NCBI GenBank assembly: GCA_964590515.1 | Contig: CAZPZD010000018.1 | Span: 1-43,941 of the forward strand | Source: JADFRG01 sp964590515 | Lineage (GTDB): Bacteria; Chloroflexota; Anaerolineae; Anaerolineales; E44-bin32 | Length of the DNA: 43,941 bases | Direction: 5' to 3' | Shown: piece by piece, positions 38,164 through 43,941 of the stretch | How the letters are laid out: the number at the start of each line of letters is the position of its first letter | Numbering within the stretch: the stretch's first letter is position 1 | The notes under the pieces: generated by a model | What the model saw: only the letters and a program-made list of their open reading frames with translations | The model's database searches: none | What the model was told of the DNA's origin: nothing | Made by a program: the position numbers and the translations under genes

Positions 38164-40593
38164 TTGGCAAGTCAATCGTTGGAGCTGACCCTGCCCATCA
38201 CGGGTATGCACTGCGCCAACTGCGCGGTGACCATCGAGCGGGTCCTGGGCCGCCTGGAGGGAGTGGGGAAGGTCAGCGTCAACCTCGCCAGTGAGCGGGC
38301 CTTCGTGACTTACGATCCGCAGCGTTCCCAGCAATCGGAGATTGTCAGGCAGATCCGCAAGGTGGGCTACGACATCGCCCTGGCCCAAGCCGAGCTGGCA
38401 TTGGAACGAGTGATCGATGGCCCCCAGGCGCAGCGGCTACAGGATCAACTGGCGGCGCTGCCCGGGATCGTCTCCGCCGCAGTCGATTTGGCCAGCGAGC
38501 GGGCCATGCTCAGCTATATTCCCACCGCCATCTCGCAGCGGGAAATTCGGGAGGCGATTCGCCAGGCCGGGTTTCGAACGCTCGACGTCGAAGAGTCGCT
38601 CGGAGACCCGGAAGGGGAGGCGCGGGCCAGGGCCGTTCGCCACCAACGGACCCTGTTCCTCCGCGGCCTGATCCTCACCACACCCGTCTTCGCCTTATCG
38701 ATGCTCGCCGACTTCAGTCTCATCCCGAGCGCGATCGCCTCCGCCCGATGGTTTGGCTGGATCCTGTTGGGGTTGACCACCCCAGTCGTCTTTCACGTCG
38801 GTTGGCAATTCTTGGAGGGTAGCTACCATGCGCTGCTCAACCGGACCGCCAATATGGACGTGCACGTCGCGATGGGTGTACTCGCAGCCTACGGCTACTC
38901 GCTGGCAGTGTCGATTGGCTGGGTCGAGGGGCAACCGTTCTTCGAGTCGGCCGCTGTCATCGTTACCTTGATCGTGCTCGGTCGATACCTGGAGGCCCGC
39001 GCCAAGGCCCATACGAGCGAGGCCATTCGAGCCCTGCTGCGGCTCAAGCCGAAGCTAGCCCGAATTGAGCGCGGAGGCCGAGAGCTTGAGGTCCCCGTCG
39101 ACGAGGTGATTGTCGGCGATCTGGTGGTCGTGCGCCCGGGCGAACAGCTCCCGGTAGACGGGGTGGTGATTGAGGGCCACTCGTCGATTGATGAGTCAAT
39201 GCTGACCGGTGAAGCGGTCCCCGTTTCCAAGCGGGCAGGGGAGAATGTGTTTGCCGCTACCTTGAACCGGCTGGGGCTGCTCAAGTTCGAGGCCACGAAA
39301 GTCGGACGGGATACTGCACTGGCGCACATTATTCGCCTGGTGCAAGAGGCCCAGGCCAGCAAGGCCGCGATCCAGCACCTGGCCGACAAGATTTCTTCGG
39401 TGTTCGTTCCGGCAGTGCTGCCGGTCGCAGCCTTGACGTTCATCGCCTGGTATTTCTTCGCGCCGCCCAGCCCCGAACTCCCCCAATTCACCCGAGCCCT
39501 GATCAGCACGGTGGCGGTCCTGGTAATTGCCTGCCCCTGTGCCATGGGACTGGCGACTCCGACTGCGGTCACGGTTGGACTCGGCAAGGGTGCGGGGATG
39601 GGGATTCTGTTCCGGTCGGGCGACGCGCTGGAGCGAACGGGCCGGGTCTCGACGTTCGTGCTCGACAAGACCGGGACGATCACCCGCGGCCGCCCCGCAG
39701 TCACCCAGATCTCCGTCAATGGGACGGGTCTCGAGGCACCAGAACTGCTGCGCATAGCCGCCAGCGCCGAGTTGGGCTCCGAGCACCCGATCGGCGAGGC
39801 GATCGTCGCTGAAGCCCAAGGGCGCGGGCTGCAACCCCAGCCGGCGGACCGGTTCGAGGCCCTGCCGGGGGGTGGCGTGCTGGCTCAGGTCGGAGCTCAG
39901 CAAGTCCTGGTGGGGAACTCTAAACTCCTTCAGGAGCAGGGAGTTCAATTGGATGGAATGGCGGAGCAAATCGCCAGATTGGAAGCCGGGGCCGAGACCG
40001 TGGCTGTTGTTGCAGTGGACGGCAAACTGATCGGCATCCTGAGCGTCGCTGACCAACTGAAGGAGGGCTCACAGCAGGCCGTACGGGAATTGCAGGAGAT
40101 GGGGCTGCGAGTCATATTGATGAGCGGGGACAACCGCCAGACCGCCGCAGCAATCGCCCGGCAGGTGGGGCTGCTCGACCCGGCCGACGTGCTGGCCGAG
40201 ATTCTTCCCGCGGGGAAGGCCGAGCAGGTCAGGATTCTACAAGCGGCGGGAACTCAGGTCGCCATGGTCGGCGACGGAATCAATGACGCGCCGGCCCTGG
40301 CCGAGGCAAGCGTCGGGATCGCGATCGGGAGTGGGACCGATGTTGCAATCGCGGCCGCGCCGGTGACCCTCATGAGCGGAGACTTGAGGGTATTGCCCCG
40401 CGCCATCCGCCTGTCGCGAATCACCCTGCGAGTGATCAAGCAAAACCTGTTCTGGGCTTTCTTCTACAATACCCTCTTGATCCCGTTGGCAGCCCTCGGG
40501 CATCTGAGCCCGATGTTGGCCGCCGGCGCGATGGCTTTCAGCTCGATCGCGGTCGTCACCAATAGCCTTCGGCTCCGCCGAATGCGGATCTAA
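38164..40593 (+). CDS. copA: Copper-exporting P1B-type ATPase
   Basis: 809 residues from TTG 38164 with AGGAAGGAG upstream. The N-terminal heavy-metal domain has the GMHCANC motif (C17, C20). A second HMA-like domain (residues ~80-140) has no CxxC and is degenerate. Membrane metal-site motif CPC is at 457-459 (ACPCAMGLATP), the phosphorylated aspartate is D501 (DKTGTITRG), SEHPIGEAI is the ATP-binding HP motif and GDGINDAP is at ~703. It pumps Cu(I) out of the cytoplasm. It is regulated with csoR as one operon, fitting an organism with several copper proteins. Confidence 0.96.
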   Translation: MASQSLELTLPITGMHCANCAVTIERVLGRLEGVGKVSVNLASERAFVTYDPQRSQQSEIVRQIRKVGYDIALAQAELALERVIDGPQAQRLQDQLAALPGIVSAAVDLASERAMLSYIPTAISQREIREAIRQAGFRTLDVEESLGDPEGEARARAVRHQRTLFLRGLILTTPVFALSMLADFSLIPSAIASARWFGWILLGLTTPVVFHVGWQFLEGSYHALLNRTANMDVHVAMGVLAAYGYSLAVSIGWVEGQPFFESAAVIVTLIVLGRYLEARAKAHTSEAIRALLRLKPKLARIERGGRELEVPVDEVIVGDLVVVRPGEQLPVDGVVIEGHSSIDESMLTGEAVPVSKRAGENVFAATLNRLGLLKFEATKVGRDTALAHIIRLVQEAQASKAAIQHLADKISSVFVPAVLPVAALTFIAWYFFAPPSPELPQFTRALISTVAVLVIACPCAMGLATPTAVTVGLGKGAGMGILFRSGDALERTGRVSTFVLDKTGTITRGRPAVTQISVNGTGLEAPELLRIAASAELGSEHPIGEAIVAEAQGRGLQPQPADRFEALPGGGVLAQVGAQQVLVGNSKLLQEQGVQLDGMAEQIARLEAGAETVAVVAVDGKLIGILSVADQLKEGSQQAVRELQEMGLRVILMSGDNRQTAAAIARQVGLLDPADVLAEILPAGKAEQVRILQAAGTQVAMVGDGINDAPALAEASVGIAIGSGTDVAIAAAPVTLMSGDLRVLPRAIRLSRITLRVIKQNLFWAFFYNTLLIPLAALGHLSPMLAAGAMAFSSIAVVTNSLRLRRMRI

Positions 40594-40608
40594 CCCGCGA
40601 GGCCGGAT

Positions 40609-41676
40609 TTGTTGTCCAGGTCAATTCGATCGGTGAGCACACCGCGCCGCATACCCAAGATTTCAAGAAGAGACTTTATCCGGCTGGCCGGGGTCTCCCT
40701 CTCCGGCCTGGCCGTGGCCGACCGGCCTGGTCTGTTCCGGCTCGCCAAGGCGGATCAGCTGGCCCGCATCACCGAACCCGAGGTTTCGCTCCACTCCCGC
40801 CCCCGGCCCGACAGCTCAGTGGTGGGATCGAAAATATTCGATGAGGTGTTGGCGGTCGAACGGGAAATCATCGGTCGTGGGGTCTACCCACACAATCACG
40901 TGTGGTACGAGACTGAGGGAGGGTTCCTCTGGTCCGCGTACGCTCAGCGAGTCCGAAACCAACTCAATCCCATCCTGACTCAGATTCCTGGCGACGGCTT
41001 GTGGACCGAGGTGAGCGTGCCGTTCGTGGACGGCCTGCGCCAGCCGGATCCGGCCTCGCCCCTCCGCTACCGGCTCTACTACAGCATGGTACTGAACGTG
41101 GACGATCGGGTAACCGGTTCGGATGGAGTCATCTGGTATCGAGTGCACGACGAGAACGGGGTCGTCATGTACGCTCCAGGGGCGGCGTTCCGGCCGATCT
41201 CCGCGGCGGAGATCGCTCCGCTCGCTCCCCAGGTCGAAGACAAGCGGGTAGTGGTAAACATCACCCGGCAGGAGCTCTCTGCCTTCGAGTCCAGCGTCGA
41301 GGTGTTCTTCGCCCGGATCTCCTCCGGTTCCGCCTACTTTCCGGAAGACGGCCAATTCACATCGAATACGCCGATCGGCCAGATGTGGACCTGGCGCAAG
41401 ATGGTGTCCCGACACATGTCGGGTGGCGACGCCGTGAGCGGCTACGACCTCCCCGGAGTCGGCTGGACGGTGCTTTTCCATGGCAGCGGTGCCGCCCTGC
41501 ACTCGACCTACTGGCATGGAGACTACGGTGCTCCTCGGTCCCGCGGTTGCATCAATCTGAGGCCGGAAGACGCCAAGTGGCTGTTTCGATGGACCGATCC
41601 GGTCGTGGCCTATCGACCGGGCGATCTGACAGTCCAATGGCCGAATCCCGGCACGCGGGTTATTGTCGAAATCTGA
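40609..41676 (+). CDS. Twin-arginine-exported L,D-transpeptidase (YkuD family)
   Basis: 355 residues if started at TTG 40609; GTG 40633 is an alternative that gives MSTPRRIPKISRRDF. The N-terminus has a Tat-type signal (SRRDFIRLAG). The C-terminal YkuD domain has its catalytic motif, with H in YWHGDYG and SRGCINL containing C314. It cross-links peptidoglycan by 3-3 bonds or attaches proteins outside the membrane. An SH3-like stretch (SLHSRPRPDSSVVG) precedes it. The stop overlaps the next ATG as TGATG, so it is coupled to the thioredoxin-like gene, which could keep the catalytic cysteine reduced. Confidence 0.92.
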   Translation: MLSRSIRSVSTPRRIPKISRRDFIRLAGVSLSGLAVADRPGLFRLAKADQLARITEPEVSLHSRPRPDSSVVGSKIFDEVLAVEREIIGRGVYPHNHVWYETEGGFLWSAYAQRVRNQLNPILTQIPGDGLWTEVSVPFVDGLRQPDPASPLRYRLYYSMVLNVDDRVTGSDGVIWYRVHDENGVVMYAPGAAFRPISAAEIAPLAPQVEDKRVVVNITRQELSAFESSVEVFFARISSGSAYFPEDGQFTSNTPIGQMWTWRKMVSRHMSGGDAVSGYDLPGVGWTVLFHGSGAALHSTYWHGDYGAPRSRGCINLRPEDAKWLFRWTDPVVAYRPGDLTVQWPNPGTRVIVEI

Positions 41677-42242
41677 TGCGAGCCTGGTGGCCGATAGCCG
41701 CAGGGTTCGTCTTGGGGGTCGTCCTAGGGGCGGTGATCTTCTTCGGAGTCCCGGGACGGTCGGTCGAGCCTGCTGCTGAAGCTGAGCTTCAGCCGGCGCC
41801 GGTAAACGAGCCAGGGCTGCTCCTGGGCAGCCTGGCGCCGGATTTTGAGCTGGTTCGGGCAGGTGGCGGGTCACTTCGCCTGGCAGATCTGCGCGGCCAG
41901 GTAGTCCTGCTAAACTTCTGGGCCACCTGGTGTCTTCCGTGTCGAAGTGAAATGCCGCTCCTCCAACAGACATACGACCGCCTCGGCGGCCAGGGGTTCG
42001 TGGCCATAGGAGTGGATTTCGACGAACCTGCGGAGATTGTGATCGCATTCGCCGAAGAGCTGGGAATCGACTTCCCGCTCTTGCTCGACCCGGGAGGCCA
42101 GGTCCAGCGGTTGTATCGGGTGATTGGCTACCCTACCAGCGTCATCCTGGATCGGGAGGGCCGAATCTCTGCTTATCACATTGGAATCCTGGCCAAGAGC
42201 CAGCTCGATGACTACCTCAAACAGGCTGGGTTGACGCCGTGA
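41676..42242 (+). CDS. TlpA/ResA-like thiol-disulfide oxidoreductase
   Basis: 188 residues from ATG 41676. One N-terminal membrane helix (residues ~5-25) anchors an extracytoplasmic thioredoxin-like domain with the active site WCLPC (C86, C89), preceded by LLNFWATW and followed by the cis-proline in IGYPTSVILD. Proteins of this type reduce disulfides, for example in cytochrome c maturation or for CuA-site assembly, both relevant to the cytochromes and CuA subunits in this window. Translational overlaps on both sides put it in one operon with the L,D-transpeptidase and DUF2085 genes. Confidence 0.93.
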   Translation: MRAWWPIAAGFVLGVVLGAVIFFGVPGRSVEPAAEAELQPAPVNEPGLLLGSLAPDFELVRAGGGSLRLADLRGQVVLLNFWATWCLPCRSEMPLLQQTYDRLGGQGFVAIGVDFDEPAEIVIAFAEELGIDFPLLLDPGGQVQRLYRVIGYPTSVILDREGRISAYHIGILAKSQLDDYLKQAGLTP

Positions 42243-43186
42243 TGAAGGTCATTCTCTATTTCGCCGGCGATTCGGCCGCCAGCGGCCAGGCCCGCGCATA
42301 CCTGCAGGAGCTGCGCAGCGGAATCGAGTTCGAGCTGGTCGCCATCGATATTGAGCACGAGCCCGACCTGGCCCTCCAGTTCCAGAGCAAGGCGCCGGTC
42401 GTGAAAGTCGGACCGTACACACTGGAGTCCCCCTTCACCAAGCTCGACCTGCAGGTAGCCCTCGGCGCCGCGGGCGGAACCGACCGAACCGATGCCTCCA
42501 TCGAGGCAGACCGGCCGTGGGCGAGGCGGGTCAATCGGGGGCTGTACTTCCTCAGTCGCCGCTGGCTGACTGTATTCAGTCTGCTGGTGTTGGCCTATGG
42601 CGGTCTGCCATTTGTAGCGCCGACTCTAATGAAGCTTGGCCTGCCGGGTGCGGCCCGAGTGATCTACACTGCCTACTCGCCGTTCTGCCACCAGCTGGCA
42701 TTTCGATCCTGGTTTCTGTTCGGCGACCAGCCGGCCTATCCCCGTCAGCTCGCTGGCTCGGAGCTCACGAGCTACGAACAGGCAATCGGTCTCGGCGAGC
42801 TGGATTTCGTCTCGGCCCGCCGCTACTTGGGTGACGAACAGATCGGATACAAGGTCGCCCTGTGTGAACGGGACATCGCGATCTACGCCGGAATCTTCGT
42901 GGCTGGATTGCTATTCGGGTTGGTTCGATCGCGCTTGCGGCCGCTTCCCCTGATGTATTGGTTCATTCTGGGTATTCTGCCGATCGCGCTGGATGGGGGC
43001 AGTCAGCTCATCTCCCAGATAGGCCTGCTCTCCATCCCGACCCGGGAAAGCACGCCGCTGTTGCGTTCCCTCACCGGCGGGCTGTTCGGGATGGTCAACG
43101 TCTGGATGGCCTACCCGCACCTCGAAGCCAGCATGCGCGAAACTCGGCTGGCCCTGGCCGCCAAGCTGTCGGTAGTCGACCGCTGA
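42239..43186 (+). CDS. Glutaredoxin-like domain fused to DUF2085 membrane protein
   Basis: 315 residues from GTG 42239 (ATG 42242 is next in frame). Residues ~1-80 have a glutaredoxin-like beta-alpha fold (VILYFAGDSAASGQARAYLQEL), but the redox CxxC is replaced by DSAAS; the later APVVKVGPYTLE holds the cis-proline. Residues ~105-300 are a DUF2085-type membrane domain with FCHQLAFRSWFLFGDQ, KVALCERDIAIYAG and PIALDGGSQL and about five helices. The role is unknown; conserved His and Cys residues suggest a metal or thiol site. It overlaps the TlpA-like gene, so a redox function is plausible. Confidence 0.85.
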   Translation: MMKVILYFAGDSAASGQARAYLQELRSGIEFELVAIDIEHEPDLALQFQSKAPVVKVGPYTLESPFTKLDLQVALGAAGGTDRTDASIEADRPWARRVNRGLYFLSRRWLTVFSLLVLAYGGLPFVAPTLMKLGLPGAARVIYTAYSPFCHQLAFRSWFLFGDQPAYPRQLAGSELTSYEQAIGLGELDFVSARRYLGDEQIGYKVALCERDIAIYAGIFVAGLLFGLVRSRLRPLPLMYWFILGILPIALDGGSQLISQIGLLSIPTRESTPLLRSLTGGLFGMVNVWMAYPHLEASMRETRLALAAKLSVVDR

Positions 43187-43198
43187 CCGGCCGGCGCA

Positions 43199-43213
43199 CC
43201 CGCGCTGCGCGGG
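43199..43213 (+). terminator. GC-rich hairpin after the DUF2085 gene
   Basis: CCCGCG (43199-43204) and CGCGGG (43208-43213) form a 6-bp stem with a CTG loop, 13 bases after the stop. There is no T-tract. It may end transcription from both the + operon and the - strand integrase relic. Confidence 0.4.
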
Positions 43214-43223
43214 ACCCCCTAGG

Positions 43224-43809
43224 CTAGTCCAGTGGGCTGCGCACCGCCAGGCCGCCCCGGTTCAGGACGTGGGTGTAGATCATAGTGGTCTTCACGTCCT
43301 TATGGCCCAGGAGTTCCTGGAGAGTGCGGATGTCGTAGCCCGCTTCGAGCAGATGAGTGGCGAAGGAATGCCGAAATGTGTGAGGACTGACCGGTTTAGA
43401 GATTCCTACCCTAGAGCAATCTGGCCATCAACTGATGCGTGCCGCTCATGGCCCCGAGAACCTGCTGCGCCTCGGCTTTGGTGAGGACATTTGGAAGGCG
43501 TTTTGGCTTCTTCGCTCGCAAGAATTTCACGGAAGGTTGGACATCTTTGTGCAGGATTTCTCGGTAGAGGAAGAGTAGGGCGCTGAGAGCCTGGTTCTGC
43601 GAAGAGGCCGCAAGGTTGCGGTCGACGGCCAGGTGGGTCAGGAAGGCTTCGATTTCCGTCGGCCCCATTTCTTGTGGATGGCGCTTGTTATGGAACAAGA
43701 TGAAGCGCCTGGTCCAGTCCGCATAGGCCTCTTCGGTTCGGAGGGAGTAGTGCTTGATGCGGAGGGTTTCCCGAAGCTGATCGAGGAGTTTTCTGGGCGG
43801 AGAGGTCAC
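43224..43809 (-). pseudogene. Decayed integron-type tyrosine recombinase
   Basis: On the - strand, GTG 43809 begins a typical N-terminal integrase domain (LLDQLRETLRIKHYSLRTEEAY, then HLAVDRNLAASSQNQALSALLFLYREIL) of the integron-integrase family. It runs to SGTHQLMARLL and then a TAG at 43411-43413, where the family has the Tyr of LLYGSGL. The Arg I region and ~110 following residues are deleted. The frame then shifts, and the C-terminus resumes as KPVSPHTFRHSFATHLL.. to TTMIYTHVLNRGG and ends with TAG at 43224. HxxR and the nucleophilic Tyr survive, but the protein cannot be made whole. Confidence 0.85.
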
Positions 43810-43919
43810 TTTCCCATCCTGACTGTCGGGTGCCACAGGCCATGCTATAGTAACCACGAGTGCGTGGGGCGGGGCAGACAGCGTTATTGTACTGTTTTCC
43901 GACCGTTTGAGCGGGAGAA
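43810..43919. other. Non-coding stretch between the integrase relic and the window-end repeat
   Basis: About 110 bases lie between the likely integrase start (43809) and the inverted repeat at the window end. On the - strand a TACTAT stretch (43853-43848) could be a weak -10 for the integrase. No reading frame or RNA gene is recognisable. In intact integrons this is where an attI site would lie, but no attI is identifiable by eye. Confidence 0.3.
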
Positions 43920-43941
43920 TTAGGCGGATATTGCCGCCTAA
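43920..43941 (+). repeat. Inverted repeat at the window end
   Basis: TTAGGCGG (43920-43927) and CCGCCTAA (43934-43941) form a perfect 8-bp stem with a 6-base spacer (ATATTG). The TTAGGC/GCCTAA ends recall integron recombination-site cores, and the neighbouring relic is integron-type, but the sequence stops here and the order of arms is reversed relative to a single attC. Confidence 0.45.

Noticed and set aside
38395..38590. A second working copper-binding domain in CopA
   Set aside because: The fold-like sequence is there, but both cysteines of the metal motif are missing, so it is listed only as degenerate.
40816..42048. 410-residue open frame antisense to the L,D-transpeptidase and TlpA-like genes
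   Set aside because: It spans two well-supported genes on the other strand and has a low-complexity Arg/Pro/Gly composition without motifs.
43920..43941. A complete attC site
   Set aside because: Only one arm pair is visible, in reversed order for a single attC, and the window ends at the second arm.
1..43941. tRNA or rRNA genes and CRISPR arrays
   Set aside because: No T-arm-like GGTTCRANNCC context with an acceptor stem, no rRNA-like sequence and no regularly spaced repeats were seen; short RNAs without such landmarks could be missed.

Overview
The window is a dense, GC-rich bacterial chromosome segment with short spacers, many 4-base start/stop overlaps and almost all genes on the + strand. 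A Chloroflexota (Anaerolineae-like or related) origin is the best guess. This rests on gene content: an A2-type cytochrome oxidase operon, twin-arginine L,D-transpeptidase, DUF2085 membrane protein, 7TM-GAF sensor and csoR-copA. No rRNA marker is present, so the assignment is an inference.

Layout. (1) 1-7832 is an electron-transfer region: c-type cytochromes, one fused to an ethylbenzene-dehydrogenase-type heme domain, a cupredoxin lipoprotein, and a complete aa3-type oxidase (subunits II, I, III, IV) with an ACT-domain gene between I and III. (2) 7873-14713 is an unusual cluster: a universal-stress protein with three PCP_red domains, an Mrp-like ATPase without its CxxC, a Cys4 PCP_red protein, a small membrane protein, a radical SAM/SPASM protein ending in PCP_red, an unrecognised protein, a formylglycine-enzyme-like protein without the catalytic cysteines, and a nucleotidyltransferase-like protein. 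(3) 14639-18235 holds a plastocyanin-like lipoprotein, a CuA subunit II, a highly divergent heme-copper subunit I and heme O synthase. (4) 18276-19190 is a partner-switching module (STAS, anti-sigma kinase) with a decayed SpoIIE phosphatase. (5) 19241-31213 is mostly housekeeping: aldo/keto reductase, a Xer-like protein without its tyrosine, purine nucleoside phosphorylase, a membrane sensor, FtsK, CDP-alcohol phosphatidyltransferase, Lgt and an ABC exporter. (6) 31243-37652 is a stress/proteostasis region: cNMP-binding protein, Hsp20, Lon, response regulator, PHP-AlbA fusion, MoaB. (7) 37757-40593 is a copper-responsive csoR-copA operon with a clear operator. (8) 40609-43186 is envelope and redox: L,D-transpeptidase, TlpA-like protein, DUF2085 protein. 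(9) 43224-43941 is a decayed integron-type integrase.

The most interesting item is the second heme-copper oxidase-like complex (15163-17336). It keeps the heme ligands and CuA site but has lost the cross-linked tyrosine, one CuB histidine and the key residues of both proton channels, so it is unlikely to be an ordinary oxygen reductase. The second is the repeated use of the PCP_red domain (five copies in three proteins) in a bacterium showing no chlorophyll genes here. Two genes appear to start at rare codons (ATT at 6551, CTG at 11419), each with an ideally spaced Shine-Dalgarno sequence.
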